Source: Pseudomonas parasichuanensis (GTDB taxonomy: Bacteria > Pseudomonadota > Gammaproteobacteria > Pseudomonadales > Pseudomonadaceae). From it: a DNA stretch of 64,000 bases. Numbering within the stretch: the first letter of the stretch is position 1; every line of letters starts with the position of its first letter. This document shows positions 47,572-57,339 of the stretch, in pieces. Where the stretch lies: NCBI RefSeq assembly GCF_021601385.1, contig NZ_BQHO01000002.1:186001-250000 (forward strand). The letters are read 5' to 3'. The notes under the pieces were generated by a model. The model did no database searches and was not told where the DNA came from. It saw only the letters and a program-made list of their open reading frames with translations. Both the position numbers and the translations under genes were made by a program.

Positions 47572-49638
47572 TCAAGCGTCAGGCAAAGCCTGGAACGGGG
47601 TTTCCTTGTCGCTGCGCTCCTTGCGGCCCCAGGCGGCATAGCCGACCTTGAGGGCGAAGAACAGGATGCTGAACACCACCAGCAGGAACAGGATCGTCAG
47701 GCCGGCGTTGGTGTAGGCGTTGAAGATCACGTGCTGCATCTGGCCGATGTCCTTGGCCGGGGCCAGCACCTGGCCTGCGTCCAGGGCGGTGCTGTACTTC
47801 TTGGCCAGAGCCAGGAAGCCAACGGCCGGGTTCGGGTCGAACAGCTTGATCAGGCCCGCGGCGGTGGTGCAGATCAGCAGCCAGACAGCCGGCACCAGGG
47901 TGACCCAGATGTAGCGCTGGCGCTTCATCTTGATCAGCACCACGGTACCGAGCATCAGGGCGATACCGGCCAGCATCTGGTTGGAGATACCGAACAGCGG
48001 CCACAAGGTGTTGATACCACCCAGCGGATCGATCACGCCCTGATACAGCAGGTAGCCCCACATCGCCACGCAACCGGCGGTGGCGAGCAGGTTGGCGCCC
48101 CACGACTCGGTGCGCTTGAGCGCCGGCACGAAGCTGCCCAGCAGGTCCTGCAGCATGAAGCGCCCGGCACGGGTACCGGCGTCCACGGCGGTCAGGATGA
48201 ACAGCGCTTCGAACAGGATCGCGAAGTGGTACCAGAACGCCATGGTGTTCTCACCCGGCAGTACCTGGTGCAGGATCTGCGCGATACCCACCGCCAGCGT
48301 TGGCGCACCCCCGGCACGGGCCAGGATGGTGTGTTCGCCGATGTCACGGGCGGTGGCTTCAAGCTGCTCGGGGGTGATCATGAAGCCCCAGCTGCTGACC
48401 GTTTGCGCCACCGAGACGACGTCGGCACCGACCACTGCAGCCGGGCTGTTCATGGCGAAGTACACGCCCGGCTCGATCACCGAAGCGGCCACCATGGCCA
48501 TGATGGCGACGAACGACTCCATCAGCATGCCGCCGTAGCCGATGTAACGGGCGTTGGTTTCGTTGTCCAGCAGCTTGGGCGTGGTCCCCGAGGAGATCAG
48601 CGCGTGGAAGCCGGACACCGCGCCGCAGGCGATGGTGATGAACAGGAACGGGAACAGGGTGCCCTTCCACACCGGGCCCGTGCCGTCGGTGAACTGGGTC
48701 AGCGCCGGCATTTTCAGCTCGGGAGCGATGATCAGGATACCGATGGCCAGGCCAACGATGGTGCCGATCTTGAGGAAGGTCGACAGGTAGTCGCGCGGCG
48801 CCAGCACCAGCCATACCGGCAGCACGGCGGCGACGAAACCGTAACCGACCAGCATCCAGGTGATCTGTACGCCGGTGAAGGTGAAGGCCGGGCCCCAGAC
48901 CGGATCCGCGGCGATCTGGCCCCCCAGCCAGATCGACAGCAGCAACAGCACCACGCCGATGACCGAGATCTCGCCGATGCGGCCCGGGCGGATGTAGCGC
49001 ATGTAGATGCCCATGAACATCGCGATCGGGATGGTCGCCATTACCGTGAACATGCCCCACGGGCTCTCGGCCAGGGCCTTGACCACGATCAGCGCCAGCA
49101 CCGCGAGGATGATGATCATGATCAGGAAGCAGCCGAACAGGGCGATGGTGCCCGGGATGCGGCCCATCTCCTCGCGGACCATATCACCCAGCGAGCGGCC
49201 GTTGCGGCGGGTGGAGAGGAACAGGACCATGAAGTCCTGTACCGCGCCAGCCAGCACCACGCCGGCGATCAGCCACAGCGTGCCGGGCAGGTAGCCCATC
49301 TGCGCGGCGAGCACCGGGCCCACAAGCGGGCCGGCGCCGGCAATGGCGGCGAAGTGGTGGCCGAAGAGAATGTGCTTGTTGGTCGGGACGTAGTCCAGGC
49401 CATCGTTGTTGAGTACCGCGGGCGTGGCCCGGCGGGGATCCAGTTGCATCACCTTGGTGGCGATGAACAGGCTGTAGTAGCGGTAGGCAACCAGGTAGAT
49501 GGCCACTGCCGCGACCACGATCCACAAGGCGTTGATTGCCTCGCCGCGCCGCAGGGCTACCACACCCAGCGCGCAGGCCCCTATGACTGCCAGCGCCAGC
49601 CACGGAATGTGGCGTAGCAGGCTATTATTGTTGTTCAT
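47572..49638 (-). CDS. cstA: CstA/BtsT-family pyruvate or peptide transporter
   Basis: A 688-residue membrane protein with about 16-18 hydrophobic helices and the CstA signatures [26 protein letters not shown] and [19 protein letters not shown]. coli relatives import pyruvate (BtsT) or peptides (CstA). The start codon is overlapped by a Crc/Hfq-like motif on its mRNA, so catabolite control is likely. It is the first gene of the operon with yjiX-like and yjiA-like genes. Confidence 0.92.
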   Translation of the reverse strand: MNNNNSLLRHIPWLALAVIGACALGVVALRRGEAINALWIVVAAVAIYLVAYRYYSLFIATKVMQLDPRRATPAVLNNDGLDYVPTNKHILFGHHFAAIAGAGPLVGPVLAAQMGYLPGTLWLIAGVVLAGAVQDFMVLFLSTRRNGRSLGDMVREEMGRIPGTIALFGCFLIMIIILAVLALIVVKALAESPWGMFTVMATIPIAMFMGIYMRYIRPGRIGEISVIGVVLLLLSIWLGGQIAADPVWGPAFTFTGVQITWMLVGYGFVAAVLPVWLVLAPRDYLSTFLKIGTIVGLAIGILIIAPELKMPALTQFTDGTGPVWKGTLFPFLFITIACGAVSGFHALISSGTTPKLLDNETNARYIGYGGMLMESFVAIMAMVAASVIEPGVYFAMNSPAAVVGADVVSVAQTVSSWGFMITPEQLEATARDIGEHTILARAGGAPTLAVGIAQILHQVLPGENTMAFWYHFAILFEALFILTAVDAGTRAGRFMLQDLLGSFVPALKRTESWGANLLATAGCVAMWGYLLYQGVIDPLGGINTLWPLFGISNQMLAGIALMLGTVVLIKMKRQRYIWVTLVPAVWLLICTTAAGLIKLFDPNPAVGFLALAKKYSTALDAGQVLAPAKDIGQMQHVIFNAYTNAGLTILFLLVVFSILFFALKVGYAAWGRKERSDKETPFQALPDA
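49625..49632 (-). promoter_or_regulatory. Crc/Hfq-type CA motif at the cstA start
   Basis: Reading the minus strand, AACAATAA lies seven bases into the coding sequence (ATGAACAACAATAATAGC), matching AANAANAA, the site bound by Hfq-Crc in pseudomonads. Confidence 0.6.
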
Positions 49639-49801
49639 GGTTTACTTCCAGCTGGTGGATTGGAAAGACCGCCCATCGAGTCTAGGGCGTGTCATCGCTC
49701 ATTGCCATAGCTGACATGCTGGTCTAGAGCCTCTACGACCAATTGGTAATGCCGTACGCAACTCAATAACTATAGTCAGGCTGTACAGCGGAGAACCTTC
49801 C

Positions 49802-50164
49802 ATGAGCGATCACGACGAACGCCGCCGTTTCCAACGCATCGACTTCGACGCCCCCACCGAACTTCGCCAGGGCGACCGGCGCTGGCCTGTCAAGTTGCTC
49901 GACCTTTCACTCAAGGGCCTGTTGATCGAGCGCCCCACCCCTTGGGATGCCGACCCCTCTCAGGATTTCGACGCGATCATCCACCTCGACGCGCACAACC
50001 ACGTGCAGATGCAGGTCGAGTTACGCCATGAGGAATCGAAGCGCCTGGGCTTCATCTGCCTCTATATCGACGTCGATTCGATGACCCATCTGCACCGTTT
50101 GGTGGAATTGAACGTGGCCGACAGCACCGAAATGATGCGCGAGCTGCGTGAATTGATCGAATAA
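49802..50164 (+). CDS. mapZ: PilZ-domain c-di-GMP receptor (MapZ-like)
   Basis: A 120-residue single PilZ domain protein. The RxxxR motif (RRRFQR, residues 7-12) and D-x-SxxG (DLSLKG, near residue 39) that hold c-di-GMP are both present. P. aeruginosa MapZ, next to radA, binds the chemotaxis methyltransferase CheR1 when loaded. Gene position (before radA, here interrupted by the has locus and a permease) and length agree with it. It links c-di-GMP pools such as those made by MorA to chemotaxis. Confidence 0.88.
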   Translation: MSDHDERRRFQRIDFDAPTELRQGDRRWPVKLLDLSLKGLLIERPTPWDADPSQDFDAIIHLDAHNHVQMQVELRHEESKRLGFICLYIDVDSMTHLHRLVELNVADSTEMMRELRELIE

Positions 50165-50340
50165 TAAAATCTCTTAGCCTGCTAACAAATCGAACAGAGA
50201 GTGTTTCCTGTCTACCCAGACAGCTTTGTGCGGGCCCCATTCGACCTTGTACACACCCATCTACTTCAGCATTTAACGAGTTGGAACGCATTCTGCATCC
50301 AGAAAAGGCGCACCCTGGAGGCACGGCTGTGCGCGTCAGG

Positions 50341-50366
50341 ATCAAAATATTGTATACAATTTTGAT
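50341..50366. promoter_or_regulatory. GntR-type operator candidate before the permease gene
   Basis: ATTGTATACAAT (50349-50360) is a 12-bp perfect palindrome flanked by ATCAAAAT and TTTGAT. The TTGTATACAA core is the form used by FadR/VanR-subfamily GntR regulators. It lies about 70 bp before the permease ATG. Confidence 0.6.
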
Positions 50367-50403
50367 GGCAATCGAATCCACATGCTGTCTACAGTAGTGC
50401 CAC

Positions 50404-50411
50404 AACAATAA
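50404..50411 (+). promoter_or_regulatory. Crc/Hfq-type CA motif upstream of the permease start
   Basis: AACAATAA, matching AANAANAA, sits 18 bases before ATG 50430, within the 5' leader and close to the ribosome-binding region. Confidence 0.6.
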
Positions 50412-50429
50412 ATGCTGAGAGCCTGCTCC

Positions 50430-51947
50430 ATGACTACGTCCCCTAGCACGTCTCCCACCCAACGCCCAGAGGATGAAAACCTCGGGCTTGGCGCCAACCT
50501 GGCCTACGGCCTGCAGCACGTTCTGACCATGTATGGCGGGATCGTCGCGGTACCGCTGATCCTCGGCCAGGCGGCTGGCCTGGCCCCCGCCGAAATCGGC
50601 CTGCTGATCGCGGCTTCGTTGTTCGCGGGGGGGCTGGCGACGCTGCTGCAAACCCTCGGCCTGCCGTTCTTCGGTTGCCAGCTGCCCTTGGTGCAGGGCG
50701 TTTCGTTTGCCGGTGTGGCGACCATGGGGGCTATTCTCGGCAGCCAGGGCGGCGGGGGTTTGCCAGCGGTGCTGGGTGCGGTCATGGCCGCCTCGCTGAT
50801 CGGTTTCCTGATCACCCCGGTGTTCTCGCGCATCACCAAGTTCTTCCCGCCGCTGGTGACCGGTATCGTCATCACCACCATCGGCCTCACCCTGATGCCC
50901 GTCGCGGCGCGCTGGGTGATGGGCGGCAACAGCGCTTCGCCGGAGTTCGGCAGCGTGGCCAACATTGGCCTGGCGGCGCTGACCTTCGCCATCGTCCTGT
51001 TGCTGAGCAAGCTGGGCAGCGCGACCATCTCGCGGCTGTCGATCCTGCTGGCCATGGTGGCAGGCACCCTGATCGCCTGGGCACTGGGCATGACCGACTT
51101 CAGCAAGGTCACCGAAGGCCCGATCTTCGCCTTCCCCACCCCCTTCCACTTCGGCATGCCGACCTTCCACATCGCCGCGATCCTGTCGATGTGCATCGTG
51201 ATCATGGTGACCCTGGTCGAGACCTCGGCCGACATCCTCGCGGTCGGTGAAATCATCGACACCAAGGTCGACTCCAAACGCCTGGGCAACGGCCTGCGCG
51301 CCGACATGGCATCGAGCATCCTGGCGCCGATCTTCGGTTCGTTCACCCAGAGCGCCTTCGCCCAGAACGTGGGCCTGGTGGCCGTGACCGGGGTCAAGAG
51401 CCGCTACGTGGTCGCCACCGGCGGTGTGATCCTGGTGGTGCTCGGCCTGCTGCCGATCATGGGCCGCATCATCGCCGCGGTCCCCACCCCGGTCCTCGGC
51501 GGCGCCGGCATCGTGCTGTTCGGTACCGTGGCCGCCAGTGGTATCCGCACCCTGTCGAAGGTCAACTACAAGAACAACGTCAACCTGATCATCGTCGCCG
51601 CCTCGCTGGGCTTCGGCATGATCCCGATCGCCGCGCCGAACTTCTACCACAACTTCCCGAGCTGGTTCGAAACCATCTTCCACTCCGGCATCAGCTCGGC
51701 GGCGATCATGGCCATCCTGCTCAACCTGATGTTCAACCACTTCACCACCGGCAACTCGGAAAACCAGTCGGTGTTCGCCGCAGCCTACGAGCGCACCATC
51801 CAGTACTCGGACATCTCGTGCCTGCGCGATGGCGACTACTTCAAGGATGGCAAGCTGTTCGATGCCGAGGGCAACGAAGTGCCGGTCATGGAGCTGGACG
51901 AGCATGGCAACGAAGCGCCCAGGCGCAAGGCCGTTGCCGAGCACTGA
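50430..51947 (+). CDS. NCS2 purine (xanthine/urate) permease
   Basis: A 505-residue symporter with 13-14 membrane helices. NCS2 landmarks are LAYGLQHVLTMYGG (QH motif), the substrate helix region VETSADILAVGEI and a Q/N-rich segment FTQSAFAQNVGLVAVTGV. The presence of E in the ETSAD region points to the xanthine/uric-acid group over uracil. ATG 50430 is preferred over 50412. A GntR-type operator and a Crc/Hfq motif precede it. Regulator and catabolic genes are not in view. Confidence 0.9.
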   Translation: MTTSPSTSPTQRPEDENLGLGANLAYGLQHVLTMYGGIVAVPLILGQAAGLAPAEIGLLIAASLFAGGLATLLQTLGLPFFGCQLPLVQGVSFAGVATMGAILGSQGGGGLPAVLGAVMAASLIGFLITPVFSRITKFFPPLVTGIVITTIGLTLMPVAARWVMGGNSASPEFGSVANIGLAALTFAIVLLLSKLGSATISRLSILLAMVAGTLIAWALGMTDFSKVTEGPIFAFPTPFHFGMPTFHIAAILSMCIVIMVTLVETSADILAVGEIIDTKVDSKRLGNGLRADMASSILAPIFGSFTQSAFAQNVGLVAVTGVKSRYVVATGGVILVVLGLLPIMGRIIAAVPTPVLGGAGIVLFGTVAASGIRTLSKVNYKNNVNLIIVAASLGFGMIPIAAPNFYHNFPSWFETIFHSGISSAAIMAILLNLMFNHFTTGNSENQSVFAAAYERTIQYSDISCLRDGDYFKDGKLFDAEGNEVPVMELDEHGNEAPRRKAVAEH

Positions 51948-51970
51948 TCGCTGAATGAGGCGATCACGCA

Positions 51971-52006
51971 GGGGAGCCGACGCGCATCGTCGGCTCCCCT
52001 TTTTTG
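51971..52006. terminator. Terminator between the permease gene and hasF
   Basis: A 12-bp stem GGGGAGCCGACG/CGTCGGCTCCCC is followed by TTTTTT on the plus strand. It lies between the two convergent genes. Confidence 0.93.
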
Positions 52007-52016
52007 TGGCTGTCGA

Positions 52017-53363
52017 TCAGCCGTGGGCGGCGAAGTAGCCGTTCAGCGCATTCAGGTCCCCGGCATCCAGCACCCCCGCCAGGTAGCGCAGTTTCAGCCA
52101 CGCCCGCAGGTAGTCGTAGCGCGCCTGCGCCAGGTCACGGCGAGCGCTGTAGAGCTGCTGCTCGGCATCCAGCACATCCAGGTTGACCCGCTCGCCGCCC
52201 GCCACGCTCTTGCGCGTGGCTTCCACCAGCGCGCCCGCCGCGTTCACCGCCAGGTCATAGGCACGGATCTTCGCCGTGCTGCTGGCACACAGATTGAACT
52301 GCCGGCGCAACTGATTGACGGTGTCGCGCAACTGGGCGTCGAGTTCGAAACCCGCGGCATTGCGCTGGGCCTGCGCCTGGCGCACAGAGGCCGACACCCC
52401 GCCGCCAGCAAACAGCGGCATGCTCAGTTGCAGGCCGATGCTGTCGGTGTCGTAGCGCTGGTTGTAGCTGCTTTCGGAGCTGGAGCTGGAAACGCCGCTG
52501 CTGGCATAGGCACTCAATGACGGCAGGTGCCCGGCGCGCTGGCGCTCGACGTTATGTTCGGCCACCTCCAGGCCATGGCGCTGGCTGGCCAGCTCGGCGT
52601 TGTGGGCCACGGCCAGGTCGCGCCAGGGCTCGAAGCGTGCCGGTATCAGTGGCTGGACCGTGAAACGCGCCGCCAGCGGCGCCAGGTCCTCGACCGTCAC
52701 AGGCTCGCCGATGATCGCCTGCAGCGCCTGCAGCGCGGCATCGAGGTTATCACCGGCCTCGATCTCCTGGGCCTGGGCCAGCTCGTAGCGGGCGCGGGTT
52801 TCCAGCAGGTCGGTGCGGGTCCCCTCGCCGCCCTTGAGCAAGCGTTCATTGAGTGTCAGCTGCTCGGCATAGGTGCGCCGCTGGGCCTGGGCCAGGCCGA
52901 TCTGTTCGTTGGCGAACAACGCCTCGCTGTAGGCCTGGAACAGGCGCACCACCAGCTCCTGGCCGCGCCCGCGCAAGCGCTCGTCGGCCAGCGCCGCCTG
53001 GGCCACGCCCTGGCGGTAGGCACTCCAGGCGGCGTAGTCGAACAGCGGTTGCTCCAGGGTCAACGTCGAGCTGTAGCTGCGGTAGTCGCGCTGGGTGGTG
53101 ACGTTGCCGAACGGGCTGCGCTGGGTCACCTCGGAGTCGTTGCGGGCGCGGTTGTAGCGGTAGGACAGCTTGGGCAGCAGGCCGGCACGGCCGATCGCCA
53201 GGTTCTCCACGCCGGCGGCGCGCTCGGCGATCGCCCCCTGCCAGGCCGGGTCGTTACGCAGGGCCAGGGCATAGGCATCGCCCAGGTCAAGCGCCTGCGC
53301 CGGCAGGCTGGCAGCGATCAGCATGGGCAGGGCAAGGCGGGCAAACAACGGCATCCGCATCAC
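52017..53363 (-). CDS. hasF: TolC-family outer-membrane protein of the HasA exporter
   Basis: A 448-residue outer-membrane efflux protein of TolC type. A signal peptide (ALPMLIAASLPAQALDLGDA) precedes two repeats of the helical channel fold, each with an alpha-barrel stretch. It forms the exit duct for the type I secretion of HasA. It overlaps hasE by 4 bp and ends the seven-gene cluster. Similarity to AprF/PrtF types is expected from the context. Confidence 0.9.
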   Translation of the reverse strand: MMRMPLFARLALPMLIAASLPAQALDLGDAYALALRNDPAWQGAIAERAAGVENLAIGRAGLLPKLSYRYNRARNDSEVTQRSPFGNVTTQRDYRSYSSTLTLEQPLFDYAAWSAYRQGVAQAALADERLRGRGQELVVRLFQAYSEALFANEQIGLAQAQRRTYAEQLTLNERLLKGGEGTRTDLLETRARYELAQAQEIEAGDNLDAALQALQAIIGEPVTVEDLAPLAARFTVQPLIPARFEPWRDLAVAHNAELASQRHGLEVAEHNVERQRAGHLPSLSAYASSGVSSSSSESSYNQRYDTDSIGLQLSMPLFAGGGVSASVRQAQAQRNAAGFELDAQLRDTVNQLRRQFNLCASSTAKIRAYDLAVNAAGALVEATRKSVAGGERVNLDVLDAEQQLYSARRDLAQARYDYLRAWLKLRYLAGVLDAGDLNALNGYFAAHG

Positions 53364-54706
53364 TCCTCCGCCAGGGCGACATGCACCCGGTCGGCCAACG
53401 GTTTGAACAGGTAGTTGAGCAGCGAACGCTCACCGGTGCGCACGAAGGCCTCCACCGGCATGCCCGGGCGAATGTCCAGCCCCGCCAACTGCTGCAGGCC
53501 CTGCTCGCTGACCTTGATGCGCACCTGGTAGTAGGGGTGCTGGGTCTTTTCATCGACCAGCCGATCGGCCGACACCAGGCTCACTTCCCCCTCCACCCTG
53601 GGCGTGGTGCTCTGGTTGAAGGCGGCGAACATCAGCTCCACCGGCAGCCCCGGGCGCAGGCGGTCGACCATCTCCACCGGGGCCCGGGCATCGACCAGCA
53701 GCGGCGCACCGGCCGGCACGATTTCCATCAACTGCTGACCACGGGCGATCACCCCGCCATTGGTGAACACACTCAACCCCACCACCGTGCCGGCCACCGG
53801 GGCGCGCACCTGGGTGTGGGCCAGCTCGAACTCGGCGCTGCGCAGGCGATTGCCCAGGTCCTCGGCGCTGGCTTGCAGTTCGGCCAACTGCTGACGCACC
53901 TCGTTCTGGAACTCCTGCTGGCGCTGGCCGATGCGCAGCTTGAGCTCCAGCACCTGGCGCCGGGTACGGCCGATCGAGCCCAGGTCCTCGGCGATCGAGC
54001 CGTTGACCTGGGCCAGCAGCCGTTCATTGTCGAGCAGCCGGTTACGGGGGATGTAGCCATCCCGGGCCAGGTCGCGCAGGCCACGCAGTTGCTCGTCGAG
54101 GGCCTCGCGCTGGGCCTGCTTGCTGGCCAGCGAACCCTGCAAGCCCTGCAACGACGCTTCGGCGCCGGCGATGCCTTCGCGCATGCCACCAAGCTCCATG
54201 TCCAATGCGCGGGCACGGCTGCCCCGCAGCTGGCGTTGCCCCTCCAGGGCCGCCGCCACCCACGGCGTGCCGGCCTCGGCCTGCAGATCCTCGGGGAACG
54301 CCAGGCCCTGCGCACCGTCACGCTCGGCCAGCAACCGCGCCTCACCGGCGCGGGCGTTGACGTACTGCACCCGCAGCGAACCGACCTGGGCCTGGGCCTG
54401 GGTCGGGTCCATGCGCAGCAGCACCTGGCCGGCGCTGACCGGTTCGCCATCGCGCACCAGCAGTTGCTCGATCACCCCGCCGGTGGGGTGTTGCACCGCC
54501 TGCTTGCTGCCGGCCACCACCACGTTGCCGGTCACCGGCACGCCTTTGTCCAGCGGCGCCAGCGCAGCCCACAGCAGGAAGCCGCCAAAGCCGGCCAGCA
54601 CCAGCCAGCGCCCCACCCGAGCGGGGCGATGTTCGCTGAGGCTGAGCACGTTGTCGGGGTCGGCGGGCACATCGGTCTTGCGGTTGAAAACGGCATGTAC
54701 GGTCAT
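53360..54706 (-). CDS. hasE: HlyD-family adaptor of the HasA exporter
   Basis: A 448-residue membrane-fusion protein. A single N-terminal membrane helix (about residues 33-53, VGRWLVLAGFGGFLLWAALAP) is followed by a lipoyl-like half (VVVAGSKQAVQHPTGGVIEQ), a long coiled-coil hairpin (about 150-280) and the C-terminal lipoyl and barrel parts. It bridges HasD in the inner membrane to HasF. It begins four bases after the hasD stop. Confidence 0.93.
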   Translation of the reverse strand: MTVHAVFNRKTDVPADPDNVLSLSEHRPARVGRWLVLAGFGGFLLWAALAPLDKGVPVTGNVVVAGSKQAVQHPTGGVIEQLLVRDGEPVSAGQVLLRMDPTQAQAQVGSLRVQYVNARAGEARLLAERDGAQGLAFPEDLQAEAGTPWVAAALEGQRQLRGSRARALDMELGGMREGIAGAEASLQGLQGSLASKQAQREALDEQLRGLRDLARDGYIPRNRLLDNERLLAQVNGSIAEDLGSIGRTRRQVLELKLRIGQRQQEFQNEVRQQLAELQASAEDLGNRLRSAEFELAHTQVRAPVAGTVVGLSVFTNGGVIARGQQLMEIVPAGAPLLVDARAPVEMVDRLRPGLPVELMFAAFNQSTTPRVEGEVSLVSADRLVDEKTQHPYYQVRIKVSEQGLQQLAGLDIRPGMPVEAFVRTGERSLLNYLFKPLADRVHVALAEE

Positions 54707-54710
54707 GAAG

Positions 54711-56474
54711 TCAGGCTCTTGGCTGGCCGAAGCTGGCGCTCAGGCCAAAGGGCGGGCGTGTGGCGGGGGCGGCGGCGACCGGCGCCGGGCGGGCAGCGCG
54801 TTGCAGGTCCTGCAGCACGCGGGCGGTCGGCCCGTAGGCTTGCAGCTGGCCGTTCTGCAACATCAGCAGATTGTCCAGGCCCGCCAGCAACGACGACTTG
54901 TGGGTGATCAGGATCAACGTGCGCTTGTGCGCTCGCAGCTTGCCGACGGCCTCGAGCAGCGCCTGCTCACCGGCCTCATCGAGGTTCGAGTTGGGCTCGT
55001 CGAGCACGATCAACGCCGGCAACCCGTACAGCGCGCGGGCCAGGCCAATGCGCTGGCGCTGGCCACCGGACAGCCCGCTGCCGCCCTCGCCCAGCACCGT
55101 GTCATAGGCAGCCGGCAGCTTGAGGATCATCTCGTGAACACCGGCCATCTGCGCGGCGGCCACCACCTGCTGGGCGTCCACCGGGCCCAGGCGGGCGATA
55201 TTGTCGGCAATGCTGCCGGCGAACAGCTGCACATCCTGCGGCAGGTAGCCAATGTGCCGGCCCAGCGCCTGGCGCTCCCACACCCGCAGGTCGGCACCGT
55301 CCAGACGCACCTTGCCGGTAGACGGCGTGGCAGCACCCACCAACAAACGGGACAGGGTCGACTTGCCCGACCCCGACGGGCCGATGATGCCCAGCGACTC
55401 GCCGGCGGCCAGGTCGAAGCCCAGGTTGTTCAGACAAGGCCGGTTGCTGCCCGGCTGCAGCGTGCCTACTTGCTCCACCGTTAGCCTGCCCTGCGGCGCC
55501 GGCAGGGGCATGCCCGCCGGGCGTGGCGGTTGCGTGCGCAACAGCTCGCTCAGGCGCAGGTAGGCCTGGCGGGCACCGCTCCATTGGCGCCAGGCGCCGA
55601 TCAACTGGTCGATCGGCGCCAGCACCCGGGCCATGAGGATGGAGCCGGCGATCATCATGCCGGGGGTGATCAACTGCTCGATCGCAAGCCAGGCGCCCAG
55701 CCCCAGCACCAGCGACTGCAAGGCCAGGCGCACGGTCTTGGACACCGCGCTGACGGCCGCGGTGCGCTCGCTGCCCAGGTTCTGTCGGGCCAGGAAACCA
55801 TGGTGCAGGCGCGCCCAGCGCTGGCGCACCGCGCCCAGCATGCCCATGGCTTCGATCACCTCGGCATTGCGCAGGTTGGCGCTGGCCTCGAGGCCAGCCT
55901 GCTGGGACAGCTCGCCCGCTTCGGCGAACGGGGCCTTGGTCAGGCGTTCGTTGACCCAGGCCAGCACTGTCAGCAACACCGCGCCTACCAGCGCCATCAG
56001 GCCCAGCCACGGGCTGAACATGAAAATCACCAGCAGGTACACCGGGAACCAGGGTGCGTCGAAGAAGGCGTACAGCGCCTGGCCGGTGGCGAACTGGCGC
56101 AGGCTGGTCAGGTCGGCGAGCATCTGCCCGGCCGCGCCCTTGTGCCCCGCCAGGCTGGCCGCATGGGCGGCGTCGAACACCCGCGGGTTGAGGCCCATGT
56201 CCATCCGCGTGCCCAGGCGCACCACCACCTGGCTGCGCAGCCACTCCAGCACGCCCATGAAGGCGAACAGCCCCAGCACCAGCAGGCTGAGCATGAGCAG
56301 CGTCATCTCGTTGCGCGACGACAGGACCCGGTCATACACCTGCAGCATGTACAGCGCCGGCGCCAGCATCAGCAGGTTGATCACCGCCGTGAACAGGGCG
56401 ACGTTGGCGAGGCCGGCACGGCAGGCCTTGAGCGCCTGCAGCACTTCGTTGGCCGCGGCGGGAGCGGTTCGCAT
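54711..56474 (-). CDS. hasD: Type I secretion ABC transporter for HasA
   Basis: A 587-residue ABC exporter without a C39 peptidase domain, as in PrtD/HasD. The membrane domain spans about residues 20-310. The nucleotide-binding domain shows [26 protein letters not shown] and [13 protein letters not shown]. It powers one-step export of HasA, whose uncleaved C-terminal signal is read directly. The hasA-hasD gap carries a 9-bp inverted repeat that may lower expression relative to hasA. Confidence 0.94.
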   Translation of the reverse strand: MRTAPAAANEVLQALKACRAGLANVALFTAVINLLMLAPALYMLQVYDRVLSSRNEMTLLMLSLLVLGLFAFMGVLEWLRSQVVVRLGTRMDMGLNPRVFDAAHAASLAGHKGAAGQMLADLTSLRQFATGQALYAFFDAPWFPVYLLVIFMFSPWLGLMALVGAVLLTVLAWVNERLTKAPFAEAGELSQQAGLEASANLRNAEVIEAMGMLGAVRQRWARLHHGFLARQNLGSERTAAVSAVSKTVRLALQSLVLGLGAWLAIEQLITPGMMIAGSILMARVLAPIDQLIGAWRQWSGARQAYLRLSELLRTQPPRPAGMPLPAPQGRLTVEQVGTLQPGSNRPCLNNLGFDLAAGESLGIIGPSGSGKSTLSRLLVGAATPSTGKVRLDGADLRVWERQALGRHIGYLPQDVQLFAGSIADNIARLGPVDAQQVVAAAQMAGVHEMILKLPAAYDTVLGEGGSGLSGGQRQRIGLARALYGLPALIVLDEPNSNLDEAGEQALLEAVGKLRAHKRTLILITHKSSLLAGLDNLLMLQNGQLQAYGPTARVLQDLQRAARPAPVAAAPATRPPFGLSASFGQPRA

Positions 56475-56598
56475 TCGTTGGAAACCTCACAGGGTGCGCC
56501 GACCGGCGATTGCTTTGTGCCCGTCGACGCCACAGAATTCGCACCACCGCAGCCTGGGCCCGGCAAAGACACGGGCTGCGGGGTAAATGCATCAGATC

Positions 56599-56628
56599 AG
56601 CGAATGGCGGGGTGACCTTCCATTCGCT
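56599..56628. terminator. Inverted repeat between hasA and hasD
   Basis: AGCGAATGG (56599-56607) and CCATTCGCT (56620-56628) form a stem. T5 follows only on the plus strand, so in the has direction it is more an attenuator or 3'-end stabiliser of hasA mRNA than a full terminator. Confidence 0.5.
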
Positions 56629-56643
56629 TTTTCATGCCTGCGC

Positions 56644-57258
56644 TCAGGCCGCCAGGGCCAGGTCTTCCGGCAGCGCCTGCACGCCAACGGCTTCGGCCGA
56701 GGCCGCGACCGGGCCAGCCGCCAGGGCGGTGTTGATCTGGGCGAAGGTGTTGTTGGTAGACACGCCGTAGTCGGCCAGCAGGTTGTCCAGCACGGTTTCC
56801 AGGCCGGCGGTCTTGCCCTGCATCAGGTTGTAGATCACGTTGTGCACGTCGTTGCCTGCACGGCCGGCACCTTGGGCGGCGTTCAGGTCCAGGCCGTCGA
56901 AGCTCACGGCCAGCGACTGCACGCTGTAGTTGCCGCTGGCATCACGCAGCAGGGTGTTGCCGAGGGTCACGGTGTCCAGTTCGCCGTACAGGTAGTGGTT
57001 CTGGTTGTCGCCGGCCGGCAGCGACGAGTTCCAGACATAGTGCAGGCCGGTCGGGGTATCGCTTTCGGCGATCACGGCGAAGTTCGAACCGTTGGTGCCA
57101 CGAATGGCGTACTGGCTGCCATCGGTGCCGCCCTCGTTGAAGCCGCCGGTGTTGCTGGCGTTGTGCGCGGCGGTCTTGAAACCGGTGGCCCAGGCCGAGA
57201 GGTACTGGTCAACGGTGTAGTTGGCAAAAGAAGCCGCGTAGGTAACGGACAGAGTCAT
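56644..57258 (-). CDS. hasA: Secreted haemophore HasA
   Basis: A 204-residue haem-binding protein with no N-terminal signal and the type I secretion tail LPEDLALAA at its C-terminus. His32 matches the axial ligand of known HasA. The second loop has LHY (Tyr74) and, 14 positions on, His88, giving a loop about six residues longer than in HasAp of P. aeruginosa. The protein takes haem from host or environmental haemoproteins and passes it to HasR. It is transcribed after hasR, with a small hairpin between. Confidence 0.94.
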   Translation of the reverse strand: MTLSVTYAASFANYTVDQYLSAWATGFKTAAHNASNTGGFNEGGTDGSQYAIRGTNGSNFAVIAESDTPTGLHYVWNSSLPAGDNQNHYLYGELDTVTLGNTLLRDASGNYSVQSLAVSFDGLDLNAAQGAGRAGNDVHNVIYNLMQGKTAGLETVLDNLLADYGVSTNNTFAQINTALAAGPVAASAEAVGVQALPEDLALAA

Positions 57259-57288
57259 TGCATTTCCTCGTTGCGTTGCAGTTGAGAG

Positions 57289-57309
57289 CGAAGGCGTTAA
57301 ACGCCTTCG
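57289..57309 (-). terminator. Hairpin between hasR and hasA
   Basis: CGAAGGCGT TAA ACGCCTTCG forms a 9-bp stem without a T run. It may be an RNA processing or stability signal that lets hasA mRNA accumulate over hasR. Confidence 0.5.
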
Positions 57310-57339
57310 TGTTGCCCGACAGTGGGCGAACCTGGTGAA

